This document shows positions 46,627 through 55,112 of a DNA stretch of 64,000 bases, one piece after another. The notes under the pieces were generated by a model. The model did not search any database, had not been told where the DNA came from, and saw only the letters and a program-made list of their open reading frames with translations. The position numbers and the translations under genes are program-made. Position 1 is the stretch's first letter. Every line of letters starts with the position of its first letter. This stretch comes from Anaerolineae bacterium (GTDB lineage Bacteria > Chloroflexota > Anaerolineae > Aggregatilineales > Phototrophicaceae): positions 1 through 64,000 of the forward strand of contig JAJECX010000036.1 in assembly GCA_022821805.1 (NCBI GenBank). Direction: 5' to 3'.

Positions 46627-46804
46627 CAGACATAACTGAGGGGAGTACATGGCTAAAGCCGTCTGGCATGTATGAAATGCCAGATGACCACGAGCAACAA
46701 ATGCCCGTGGACACGAACAGTTAGCCATAAGGTGATGTAACCGTTCACAAGCCTCCTCCTTTCAGAATGAGCAAGCGCCATGCCGGGCGCTTGCTTGCTT
46801 TCTG
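46627..46804 (+). ncRNA. Structured small RNA of unknown family, copy 2
   Basis: A paralogue of the RNA at 6037-6212 with the same helices: P1 CTGAGGGGAG 46636-46645 / CTCCTTTCAG 46756-46765; hairpin A 46662-46669 / 46677-46684; hairpin B CCACG 46688-46692 / CGTGG 46706-46710; hairpin C GAAC-A-GTTA 46715-46723 / TAAC-C-GTTC 46738-46746. A C-rich stretch CCTCCTCC precedes the 3' strand of P1. A possible extra pairing ATGGCTAA (46649-46656) / TTAGCCAT (46721-46728) is seen only here. A 5' palindrome CCCCTCAG/CTGAGGGG (46622-46643) competes with P1, but its left arm may lie upstream of the start site. Confidence 0.75.
46771..46804 (+). terminator. Intrinsic terminator of structured RNA copy 2
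   Basis: Stem GCAAGCGCC (46771-46779) / GGCGCTTGC (46786-46794), then TTGCTTTCT. Relative to copy 1 one A-T pair is G-C, a compensatory change. Between here and 47049 I see no coding sequence. Confidence 0.85.
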
Positions 46805-47049
46805 GCGAAGGATTTCGCCAACGAAAAATCTATCACAAGTCGCGAAGATTAGCTATGACGCGAGCGTGCGCGCTCGCCTAACGCTGGGCCGATGCGTTTC
46901 GTCATGCCTTCCTCCGCCATTTTCATCAGGCTCGGATGCTCGCAAATCCAGCTCTTCCGCTAGGGCGAACGGGGGAGGGATTGGATTTGCAATGCGACGC
47001 AATCGCCCGATCTTTCGTAGAAGGATTGAACATTCTTTATCATCATGCT

Positions 47050-47078
47050 TTGACCTGGCGCAGCGCGCGTGATAACAT
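47050..47078 (+). promoter_or_regulatory. Predicted promoter of the ThDP enzyme gene
   Basis: TTGACC at 47050-47055 and TAACAT at 47073-47078, spacer 17, about 45 bases before the ATG at 47130. Confidence 0.5.
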
Positions 47079-47129
47079 CAGTTAGGTCTTTGATACGTGA
47101 TAGTGGCGAATTGACGGAAATCCAAAAGC

Positions 47130-48764
47130 ATGAAAGTTGCCGACGCAGTTGCCAAAGTTCTGAAAGCGGAAGGCGTAGAATACCTCTTCGCCTATCCGGT
47201 CAACCCGTTGATTGAAGCGGCGGCGAAACTGGATATCCGTCCGATTATCGTGCGTCAAGAGCGCATCGGCCTTCACATGGCTGACGCCTTGAGCCGCGTA
47301 ACCTCGGGCGAAAAGATCGGCGTATTCTGCATGCAGAGCGGACCGGGTTCCGAGAACGCTTTCGGCGGCGTCGCCCAAGCCTTTGGCGACTCCTCGCCGA
47401 TCGTTGTATTGCCAGGCGGCTATACGCGGCAGCTCGGTCAAATTCAGCCGAACTTCAGTTCCGCCTTGAACTATCGGCACGTAACAAAATCCTGCGAACA
47501 GGTCACCGTGCCCGAAGCCGTTCCCGAAGCGATGCGGCGCGCCTTCACCCAAGTTCGCAACGGACGACCGCGCCCGGTACTGGTGGAATTCCCCTCCGAT
47601 ATATATTCCGAGGATATCGCTGACGACTTTGATCCGGCGCCAGCGCCGACCCTGCGCTACGGTCCTGACAGCGCGTCGATTGAAGCGGCCGCCGAAGCGT
47701 TGCTCGCTGCCGAGTGTCCGGTCATTTATGCCGGGCAGGGCGTGCATTACGCCAAGGCTTGGGACTCTCTGAAAGAATTGGCGGAGTTGCTGGCCGCGCC
47801 GGTGACAACGAGTTTGGCTGGCAAAAGCGCCTTCCCGGAAGATCATCGCCTGGCATTGGGCTCCGGCGGGCGGTCTATCCCCAAAGCGGTGCATCACTTC
47901 CTGGGTAATGCCGATCTGATTTTCGGCGTCGGCTGCAGCTTCACCCGTACCGCCTTTGGTGTCAAAATCCCCGCTGGCAAACGTATTATTCATGCGACTT
48001 TAGATCCGGCGGACATCAACAAAGATGTTCCCGTTGATACCGCTCTTGTAGGCGATGCCGGCTTAATCCTGGATAGCTTGGTAGAAGCCGTCCGCGCTCG
48101 TACCAATGGCGCCTCCCAAGAGCGCATGGCGGTCGTCGCCGGAGAAATCAGCGCGGTTAAAGAAGAATGGCTCGACCAATGGAAGGCGAAGCTCACCTGT
48201 GATGAGGCGCCGATATCGCCCTATCGCGTCATCTGGGATTTGCTACATACGGTCGATGTCGAGAACACGATCATCACCCACGATGCCGGCAGCCCGCGTG
48301 ATCAATTGTCGCCCTTCTGGCAGTCGGTCGCGCCGCTGACCTACCTCGGCTGGGGCAAGACGACCCAGCTCGGTTACGGTCTCGGGCTGGCGATGGGCGC
48401 GAAACTGGCCAAGCCCGATGCGCTCTGCATCAACGTCTGGGGCGATGCCGCTATCGGTTTCACTGGCATGGATTTCGAGACCGCGGTGCGAGAAAGAATC
48501 CCGATACTGTCAGTGCTCTTCAACAATTTCTCGATGGCGATCGAGATTCCGGTTATGCCCGTCTCTACCGAGAAATATCGCAGCACCGACATTTCCGGCC
48601 ACTACGCCGATATGGCGAAGGCATTCGGCGGCTACGGCGAGCGCATCGAATCGCCTGATCAGATTATCCCAGCGATCCAGCGCGGCATTCAAAAGACAGA
48701 GGAAGGCGTTCCCGCCCTGCTCGAGTTTATTACAGCGAAAGAAACGCAGATTTCGTCCTTCTAG
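47130..48764 (+). CDS. Thiamine-diphosphate-dependent enzyme, acetolactate synthase-like
   Basis: A 544-residue ThDP enzyme with three domains. E44 in IIVRQERIGLHMADALSR is the catalytic Glu; the GSENAFGGVAQAFGDSSP loop follows; the ThDP/Mg site is WGDAAIGFTGMDFETA to LFNN (about 437-470). The family includes acetolactate synthase, benzoylformate decarboxylase, oxalyl-CoA decarboxylase and sulfoacetaldehyde acetyltransferase; the reaction cannot be set from sequence alone. No small regulatory subunit (IlvH/N) is adjacent, which argues against the biosynthetic acetolactate synthase. Confidence 0.82.
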   Translation: MKVADAVAKVLKAEGVEYLFAYPVNPLIEAAAKLDIRPIIVRQERIGLHMADALSRVTSGEKIGVFCMQSGPGSENAFGGVAQAFGDSSPIVVLPGGYTRQLGQIQPNFSSALNYRHVTKSCEQVTVPEAVPEAMRRAFTQVRNGRPRPVLVEFPSDIYSEDIADDFDPAPAPTLRYGPDSASIEAAAEALLAAECPVIYAGQGVHYAKAWDSLKELAELLAAPVTTSLAGKSAFPEDHRLALGSGGRSIPKAVHHFLGNADLIFGVGCSFTRTAFGVKIPAGKRIIHATLDPADINKDVPVDTALVGDAGLILDSLVEAVRARTNGASQERMAVVAGEISAVKEEWLDQWKAKLTCDEAPISPYRVIWDLLHTVDVENTIITHDAGSPRDQLSPFWQSVAPLTYLGWGKTTQLGYGLGLAMGAKLAKPDALCINVWGDAAIGFTGMDFETAVRERIPILSVLFNNFSMAIEIPVMPVSTEKYRSTDISGHYADMAKAFGGYGERIESPDQIIPAIQRGIQKTEEGVPALLEFITAKETQISSF

Positions 48765-48792
48765 TTGCATTGCATAGACGAAGGGAAATATC

Positions 48793-49995
48793 ATGATTTC
48801 ACGTAAAACGGCGACCACTCTCAACCTAACGATTATGCTGATCCTGGGCGGCTTGTTCCTAGCGGCAGCCAGCGAATCTTCGCCGCGCCAGCTCCCGCAC
48901 GCTGAATTTGTGCTCAGCGGCGCGAACAACGGCACGCCGGACAGCACGCGCGTCGTGCCAGTCAACCGCGCCGCGCCAACCGGCAATTGGGTGATTCACT
49001 ACGACCCCAATACGCCCCTCGACGAGAAATGGGAATATGTCCAGCGCATCGGCGGCACGATCGTCGAGCGCATTGAAGAGCTCGAAATCTGGGTCGTTGA
49101 TGTGCCGGACGCATTCGGCAGCGATGACTTCACCTTCGACAGCGATGTCGAGCTGGTCGAGCAGGACTTCGTCGTCAGCGTCGCCTTTGACAACCCGCCC
49201 AATGACCCCGATTATGATCGGCAATGGGCGCTGCCCCATATTCAAGCCGAGACGGCATGGGATCAAATGGGCGAGCTTTCCGCTATCACCGTCGCCGTCA
49301 TCGACACCGGTGTTTGCATGAGCCACGAGGACATGGTCGAACGCGTCCTCGATAATGGTTATGACTTCGTCGATAACGATGATGACCCGGAAGATGAAAT
49401 GGGGCATGGCTGCTCAGTCGCCGGCATTATCGCCGCCAATATCGATAATGGCATCGGCATCGCCGGTTTCGCGCCCAACAGCTCGATTCTGCCCGTGCGC
49501 GTACTGGGAAAGAACGGCAGCGGCTCAATGGCTGATGTCGCCGCCGGCATCGTCTACGCCGCCGATAATGGGGCGGATATCATCAACCTGTCTCTCGGCA
49601 GCATGGTCGGCGCCCAGGTGACCGAAGACGCCGTCAATCACGCTGTCGGCAAAGGCGTGACCGTCATCGCCTCGGCCGGCAACAGCGGCGGCGCCTTGCC
49701 CGGCTTCCCCGCGCGTTATGAAAATGTGGTCGCCGTCGGCGCGATTGATCCGAACGGATCGCGCAGCAGCTTCAGCAACAAGGGCGGCGATATCTGGGCG
49801 CCGGGCCGCGATGTGCATACGATTTTCCTCGACAACGGCTACAAGGCGCTCAACGGCACCAGCTTCTCCGCGCCCTATGTTTCGGCGATGGCGGCCGTCC
49901 TTGAAGGAATGGGTCAGCAATTGCATCTCGACGGCGGCGACATGACCTGGACCTGCATGCGCCAAGGCGCCTGCGAGATCGTCCCCGGCAGCTAA
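48793..49995 (+). CDS. Secreted S8 subtilisin-like serine protease
   Basis: A 400-residue preproenzyme: signal peptide (about 1-27), propeptide region (about 65-130, an I9-like inhibitor layout), catalytic domain with D171 (VAVIDTGVCMSHEDM), H205 (GHGCSVAGIIAAN) and S357 (GTSFSAPYVSAMAAV), and oxyanion N297 (SAGNSGG). The C-terminus has a Cys pair (MTWTCMRQGACEI). Probably exported and auto-processed. GAAGGGAAA precedes the ATG. A palindromic repeat with T-run follows. Confidence 0.9.
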   Translation: MISRKTATTLNLTIMLILGGLFLAAASESSPRQLPHAEFVLSGANNGTPDSTRVVPVNRAAPTGNWVIHYDPNTPLDEKWEYVQRIGGTIVERIEELEIWVVDVPDAFGSDDFTFDSDVELVEQDFVVSVAFDNPPNDPDYDRQWALPHIQAETAWDQMGELSAITVAVIDTGVCMSHEDMVERVLDNGYDFVDNDDDPEDEMGHGCSVAGIIAANIDNGIGIAGFAPNSSILPVRVLGKNGSGSMADVAAGIVYAADNGADIINLSLGSMVGAQVTEDAVNHAVGKGVTVIASAGNSGGALPGFPARYENVVAVGAIDPNGSRSSFSNKGGDIWAPGRDVHTIFLDNGYKALNGTSFSAPYVSAMAAVLEGMGQQLHLDGGDMTWTCMRQGACEIVPGS

Positions 49996-50020
49996 AATCA
50001 CAGGACCGCAACTCGGGTAA

Positions 50021-50052
50021 TGTAGGGGCGACCCATTGGGTCGCCCTTTTTT
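50021..50052. terminator. Palindromic repeat acting as convergent terminator
   Basis: TGTAGGGGCGACCCATTGGG with TCGCCC and then TTTTTTG. It forms a GC-rich hairpin with a T-run for the subtilase gene on plus, between convergent genes. It is a canonical member of the dispersed family, here with terminator features. Confidence 0.7.
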
Positions 50053-50066
50053 GTTGATCTGCAACG

Positions 50067-50711
50067 CTAGGTTCTGGGTGGGGGAATCCGCCGCCGATTA
50101 ATGTAAACCGGCTGCAATTGCTTAGGCGGCTGCGGTTCTCCATAGATGGTGCGGTCGAGCTTGTCGCTGAAGCCAGCCAAGAAACCCCGCAAATGCTGGC
50201 GCGCATATTGCAAACGTTTTTTCACTGTCGCCAGCGGGATATCCAGCCGCTCGGATATCTCTCGCTGCGATTCGCCCCGCAAGTAGTAATCGCGCGTAAC
50301 ATCCCGCGCGCTTTCCGGCAGCGCATCCACTGCGAGCCGCACCCGCTGGCGCAATTCATTTGTTTCCAGCTGCGCTTCCGGCGTCGGTTCCGTCGCAGCG
50401 AGAAGTTCCTGCTCATCAACCAATTCGTTTTCGGCGCCCTGCCGACGCATCAGCCGATCGCTATGTGTTAGAACGATCCGCTTCAGCCAGCCCGGGAACG
50501 CGCTGACATCCTTCAACTGCGCGATGCGCTTGTAGGCGGTGAGGAAGGCTTCCTGCGCCGCGTCTTCAGCCAACTGCGAATCGCTGAGTCGGCGGTAGGC
50601 GACACCATAGACCATTCCCTCGAAATCCCGCACCAAGTGGTCAAATGCGTCGTTTCGCTCCGCCCGATCGCCGCTCTGCGCCCTCCGCACCCAATCAATA
50701 TATCCGGACAT
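50067..50711 (-). CDS. ECF-like RNA polymerase sigma factor
   Basis: A 214-residue sigma70-family protein. Region 2 (about 25-90): LAEDAAQEAFLTAYKRI and FPGWLKRIVLTHSDRLMRR. Region 4 (about 120-175): VDALPESARDVTRDYYLRGESQREISERL, IPLATVKKRL helix-turn-helix. A basic C-terminal tail (about 180-214) has RRRIPPPR. No anti-sigma gene is adjacent. Its target promoters are unknown. Confidence 0.85.
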   Translation of the reverse strand: MSGYIDWVRRAQSGDRAERNDAFDHLVRDFEGMVYGVAYRRLSDSQLAEDAAQEAFLTAYKRIAQLKDVSAFPGWLKRIVLTHSDRLMRRQGAENELVDEQELLAATEPTPEAQLETNELRQRVRLAVDALPESARDVTRDYYLRGESQREISERLDIPLATVKKRLQYARQHLRGFLAGFSDKLDRTIYGEPQPPKQLQPVYINRRRIPPPRT

Positions 50712-50922
50712 TCGCTTCCGCGCCTTCGCGTCAAGGCTTTCAGATACTATACAGCGTTCATTATCATGCGCCCCACGAATTCTGTCAATTTGGCCGGCCA
50801 GCGGCGGGTTTTCGCCCCACGGACGTTGACGATCAATTCTTAATATCGTGACCAGGTTTCCGCAAGGTCAAGCTTTTGGCCCCCCGCTTTTGCCCGCAGA
50901 ACTCATATTGCTGCGAGTTCTG

Positions 50923-50952
50923 TTTGAATTCATTCAAATATGTGTATATAAT
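50923..50952 (+). promoter_or_regulatory. TetR-gene promoter with overlapping palindromic operator
   Basis: TTGAAT (50924-50929) and TATAAT (50947-50952) are separated by 17 bases. The -35 lies within a perfect inverted repeat TTTGAAT-TC-ATTCAAA (50923-50938). Binding there would block the promoter, implying autoregulation. The 50712-51054 gap is otherwise AT-rich and non-coding. Confidence 0.65.
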
Positions 50953-51054
50953 CCAAATCAAGCAAGTAAAATACATCAATTCCATATGAGTTATTTGTCT
51001 CAATATGTATTATATCTTTGCTTGCCAACTTAGTTTCATCAAAGGATAGGTAAC

Positions 51055-51702
51055 GTGGCTGAGGCAAAAAAGCTGGATCGGCGCATCGCGCGCACGAGAC
51101 GAGCGCTCGGGACCGCTCTCATTGAATTAATTTTGGAATTGGGCTACGACAAGATCTCGATAAGAGATCTTACAGAGCGAGCCGACATTGGATACGCTAC
51201 CTTTTACCGGCACTACAAAAGCAAGGATGAACTCCTGACCCGCTATTTGGGCGCCATTCTGCTTGAAGTCAATACCGAGATTAAATCGGAGAACGGTCAC
51301 TACGAACAGTGTCTCGCGATGTTCAGGATTCTTAGCAAATATAAGGATGCGATTCTAATCGGCTTGAGCCTCCCGCGCGATCATCAGGCGATGAAGCCGC
51401 TTTGGCAGAAAATCTTTGACATGATGACCGACCTCTATGTCGCGCGCGACGAATCGGTCATCCCGCTGAAAGTCTCGGTCAATCACATCATACGATCGGT
51501 TTCGGAGATGGTTCGTTGGTGGCTAACTGAGGGTCAAGACTACAGTCCGGAACAGATGGCCAGGATGCAGAGCGAACTGATTATAAGAGTCACCGAGTAT
51601 GTTGCAGTCGTGCCGCGCGACCCGAAAGACAAAGAGCATGTGGCATCTCAACGCGAACGTGAGATGAATGCCGCTGACGCCACCCCAAGAATTCCCAACT
51701 GA
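51055..51702 (+). CDS. TetR/AcrR-family transcriptional regulator
   Basis: A 215-residue protein. The N-terminal helix-turn-helix (about 12-55) reads RTRRALGTALIELILELGYDK, ISIRDLTERADIGYATFYRHYKSKDEL, with the C-terminal ligand-binding part of TetR_C_7-type length. GTG start with AAAGGATAGG upstream. The likely operator is in its own promoter. The regulated transporter or enzyme is not obvious; its 3' end overlaps the convergent CAP/LysM gene. Confidence 0.85.
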   Translation: MAEAKKLDRRIARTRRALGTALIELILELGYDKISIRDLTERADIGYATFYRHYKSKDELLTRYLGAILLEVNTEIKSENGHYEQCLAMFRILSKYKDAILIGLSLPRDHQAMKPLWQKIFDMMTDLYVARDESVIPLKVSVNHIIRSVSEMVRWWLTEGQDYSPEQMARMQSELIIRVTEYVAVVPRDPKDKEHVASQREREMNAADATPRIPN

Positions 51703-52667
51703 ACCATTATCGCCAAGCTCAACAGAATAAGCTCTGTCGCTCCTGCAATTGCGTCGCGCTCTTCATGCGCGCGCTGGGCTTGGGGCGTCGCTGGCGCCGG
51801 CGAGACGACGCGGATTCGCATAAAGGCAGTGGAGGTTGCTACCTCGGCCGGCGTAGAAGTTGCCGCAGCGGGCGCAGTTGTCGGCGCAACCGTCGGCGCT
51901 GCCGTTGCGGCTGTCGTCGGCTCCATGGCGGCCGGCGCCGGCGTATAGGTGCCATCCCGCGGCGGCACCAGAATGACATCGCCAGGCTGCATATTCAGGC
52001 GATCAGCCTCGCTCATACCGTTGATTTCCAGCAAGTACGGGTATTCGTCCCAAGTATAGCCGTAGATTAGCAGAATGTGACCAATCGTCTGCCCAGGCTG
52101 TACCTCGTGCTTGATATTGCCAAATTCGTCGAGGCCCAGCACGTAAGACGGCGAGCCGACAGTGGCGGAAGCGCCCGCGCTGCTTTCTGTTCGCGCGCCC
52201 CCTCCTAAAAGCCGGCCCGTCGAATTGCCAAACACCAGCACATAGGCATTGCCATGGGCGCCGCTGGCGCTGCCAATGCCGATCTTGTCATAATTCGGGC
52301 TGACGATGCCGGCGTAATGAATCGGCGAATTGAGCCACCACTCCCATGCCGTCAGCGCGCTGGCGCCGCGATAGATGTTTTCGCTGATCCAATCGCTGGG
52401 GAAGCCGGCATTTACTGCGCGCGTCCGCGGTCCGCTGCCGTCGTGCTGGTAGTGGGCGATCTCGCCCGTGTCCGCCATCCAGCGCGCGTGATTGTTGGCG
52501 GCTGCCGTCAACGAAGCGTGCAGCGCGTAACCTGGCAAGCCCTTGGATGCGCGCAGGCTGTTGATGCGCGGCAATAGCGCGCTCGCGGCATCCTGTCCGG
52601 CAGCGGGCAAAGCCAGGCCAAGAACGAAGCCAATCAGCGCCAGGAATCTTTTCATCGTATCCATCAT
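51648..52667 (-). CDS. Secreted CAP (SCP/PR-1) domain protein with LysM
   Basis: A 339-residue protein: signal peptide (about 1-24), CAP domain (about 28-150) with NNHARWMAD, SENIYRG and SPIHYAGIVSP motifs containing the conserved His and Glu, a LysM peptidoglycan-binding domain (about 180-240; VQPGQTIGHILLIYG to GDVILVPP), a Pro/Thr/Ala-rich linker and a C-terminal membrane segment. Its 3' end overlaps the TetR gene by 55 bases. The start is the ATG at 52667, where a signal peptide begins; the longer ORF is not supported. Confidence 0.82.
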   Translation of the reverse strand: MMDTMKRFLALIGFVLGLALPAAGQDAASALLPRINSLRASKGLPGYALHASLTAAANNHARWMADTGEIAHYQHDGSGPRTRAVNAGFPSDWISENIYRGASALTAWEWWLNSPIHYAGIVSPNYDKIGIGSASGAHGNAYVLVFGNSTGRLLGGGARTESSAGASATVGSPSYVLGLDEFGNIKHEVQPGQTIGHILLIYGYTWDEYPYLLEINGMSEADRLNMQPGDVILVPPRDGTYTPAPAAMEPTTAATAAPTVAPTTAPAAATSTPAEVATSTAFMRIRVVSPAPATPQAQRAHEERDAIAGATELILLSLAIMVQLGILGVASAAFISRSR

Positions 52668-52907
52668 TCTAACGAAAAGACTCGCCTTTTCATCTGACGA
52701 TTGCCCGTTGGCAGTCCGTTTCCCGCGCTCCCCGGCATTACTGACCGCCTGCCACTTACTCCCCGCCGTCTCCCGCCAATACCGCATGCATCGCTTCACG
52801 TCATCGTTCCCGCCCACCAATACGAATTGCGCGACGTCCGTCGCCCGCCCGCGCCAAACCTTGCTACAATGTACGGACTAGCCAACGAAGTCTCCGACGG
52901 CGGAAGC

Positions 52908-53759
52908 ATGAGCGTCTTTTACGTAAATGGCGAATACATGGATGAAGCGGACGCCAGCATCCCGGCGACTGATCTGGCGATCCTCCGCGGCTACGGCGTC
53001 TTCGATGCCCTGCGCACCTACAGCGGCATACCATTTCAGTTGCGCGCGCATCTTATGCGCTTGCAGCGTTCTGCAGCCATGATTGAATTGAACTTGCCTT
53101 GGGATATCGAGGAACTTGCCGACATCGTGTTGGCAACAGTGGAGCGCAACGGCTTTCCAGAATCCAGTATCCGCATCGTTGTAACCGGCGGCGAGGGCGA
53201 GCGCAGCTTCTTGCCCCGCGGCGATTCGCGCCTATTGGTGATGGTATATCCATGCGAAGCGCCGCCCGCCAACTGGTACACTGAGGGCGTCCACGTGGTA
53301 ACGGTCGAGCAGCATCGAGTGCAGCCGGAAGCCAAAACGATCAACTACATCCCCGGCATCACCGCCCAACTCGAAGCCAACAGGCGTAATCCCCAAGCGA
53401 TCGAGGCTATCTATCTCGCCGATGGGCTGGTCAGCGAAGGCACGCGCAGCAACACCTTTATCATCAAAGAAGACCGCTGGATCACACCAGCTGACGGCAT
53501 GCTGCTCGGCGTCACCCGCGCCGAGGTCATCAAGCTGCTGACCGCCGACGGCTTGCTGGAACTTCGTGATATCTCGCTGGACGAATACTACAGCGCTGAC
53601 GAGATCATCCTGACCTCAAGCACAAAGGAAGTCGCGCCGGTCGTAATGGTCGACGATGTGATAATCGGCGGCGGCGCGCCCGGCGCAATGACAAAGCGCC
53701 TCATGCGCCAGTGGCGGTCAATGACCGATGCCTATGGGTCCGCCGGCGTCGTTCGATAA
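52908..53759 (+). CDS. Class IV PLP aminotransferase (IlvE/DAAT/ADCL-like)
   Basis: A 283-residue fold-type IV enzyme. PLP Lys is K143 (EAKTINYIPGITAQLEA); the LADGLVSEGTRSNTFII loop and the GVTRAEVIKLL segment are typical. The family includes branched-chain aminotransferase, D-amino-acid transaminase and aminodeoxychorismate lyase; I cannot separate them. The ATG with GGAAG upstream was chosen; the longer ORF has no homology. Confidence 0.87.
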   Translation: MSVFYVNGEYMDEADASIPATDLAILRGYGVFDALRTYSGIPFQLRAHLMRLQRSAAMIELNLPWDIEELADIVLATVERNGFPESSIRIVVTGGEGERSFLPRGDSRLLVMVYPCEAPPANWYTEGVHVVTVEQHRVQPEAKTINYIPGITAQLEANRRNPQAIEAIYLADGLVSEGTRSNTFIIKEDRWITPADGMLLGVTRAEVIKLLTADGLLELRDISLDEYYSADEIILTSSTKEVAPVVMVDDVIIGGGAPGAMTKRLMRQWRSMTDAYGSAGVVR

Positions 53760-53774
53760 TCTCTGAATCCTGGA

Positions 53775-55112
53775 CTATGCGCGGAAACTCGCTTGCGTCC
53801 GCGCGCGTACCTCATCCAAGCTGACATCTGGCATCAACTCCACCAGGCGCAGTCCCTCGCTCTCAAAGGCGAAAACCGCCAATTCGGTGATTAACAGGTC
53901 GACCGCGGCAACCGCTGTCAGCGGCAGGGTGCAGCGGGGCACGAGTTTGGCGCTGCCATCACGATTGCAATGCGTCATCGTGATGATCAGGCGGCGTGCG
54001 CCACTCGCCAGATCCATCGCGCCCCCGACCCCCAGCAGCGGCTTTCCGGGAATCGCCCAATTCGCCAGATTGCCGCCCTCATCCACTTGCAGCCCGCCCA
54101 TGATCGCCACATCCACATGCCCGCCGCGGATCATGGCGAAGGAATCGGCGCTGTCAAAATAGCTGCTGCCGGGCAGGGCGGTCACGGGCGCTTTGCCCGC
54201 GTTGACCGGGTAATCCAGCGCGCCGCCCGCTTCTGGCGCCGGACCCACCCCCAGCATGCCATTCTCCGTATGCAGTATGATGCCCTGTTCCGGCCTGATC
54301 AAATCCGCGACCAGCGTCGGGATGCCGATGCCGAGATTGACCACATCGCCTGGGTTCAGTTCCGCCAGCGCGCGGCGGGCGATGCGCATGCGCCTCTCAT
54401 CAATCTTGCCGCGCAGTGTCCGCACATCGCCCGAGGCGCCGAGCTCCTCAAGGGTTGTCTTTGCTTCCACCAAATAATCAACATAATTGCCTGTGGTATG
54501 GATATGATCCGGATCGAGTTCGCCAACCGGCACGATTTCCTCCGCCTCCGCGATGACCAGATCGGCCGCCGTCGCCATCGCCTTGTTGAAGTTCTGCTCG
54601 GTCATGCGATAAACCAGATTGCCGGCCGCGTCTGCGCGGCGCGCCCGGATTAAGGCGACATCAGCGCGCAAACCGGCCACAAAGACGTGAAGCGCTCTGT
54701 TGATCAACTTGGTCTCGGCGCCTTCCGCGAGGGCCGTGCCGGCCGCCGTCGGCGTATAAAAGCCGCCAATGCCGGCGCCGCCCGCCCGTATCGCCTCCGC
54801 CATAGAACCTTGCGGCAGCAATTGATAGTCGATCGCGCCGCTCAAAGCCGCCTCAACTACTTCCCGATTGCTGGTGAAGTAGGAGCCGATCGCTTTCTTG
54901 ATCTGGCCATTGCGCAGCAGCCGTCCGCCGCCCAGCCCCGGCTCGCCGATATTGTTGGCGATATAAGTCAAGTCGCGCGCCTCAGTTTCCGCCAGCGCAT
55001 GCAGCAGATGAACCGGCGAACCGGTCATACCGAAGCCGCCGACCATCATCACAGCGCCGGATGGCACCAACTGCGCCGCCTCTTCCGCTGACAATTGGGG
55101 TATCTGTTTCAT
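53775..55112 (-). CDS. Fused 3-oxoacid CoA-transferase (subunits A and B)
   Basis: A 445-residue fusion of the two CoA-transferase subunits. The A part (about 1-215) has [18 protein letters not shown] and [11 protein letters not shown]; the B part (about 225-445) has the glutamate site [12 protein letters not shown] and [14 protein letters not shown]. It probably moves CoA between succinyl-CoA (or acetyl-CoA) and acetoacetate-type acids. Its ATG overlaps the stop of the thiolase gene (ATGA), so the two form one unit for acetoacetate or related beta-keto acids. Confidence 0.88.
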   Translation of the reverse strand: MKQIPQLSAEEAAQLVPSGAVMMVGGFGMTGSPVHLLHALAETEARDLTYIANNIGEPGLGGGRLLRNGQIKKAIGSYFTSNREVVEAALSGAIDYQLLPQGSMAEAIRAGGAGIGGFYTPTAAGTALAEGAETKLINRALHVFVAGLRADVALIRARRADAAGNLVYRMTEQNFNKAMATAADLVIAEAEEIVPVGELDPDHIHTTGNYVDYLVEAKTTLEELGASGDVRTLRGKIDERRMRIARRALAELNPGDVVNLGIGIPTLVADLIRPEQGIILHTENGMLGVGPAPEAGGALDYPVNAGKAPVTALPGSSYFDSADSFAMIRGGHVDVAIMGGLQVDEGGNLANWAIPGKPLLGVGGAMDLASGARRLIITMTHCNRDGSAKLVPRCTLPLTAVAAVDLLITELAVFAFESEGLRLVELMPDVSLDEVRARTQASFRA

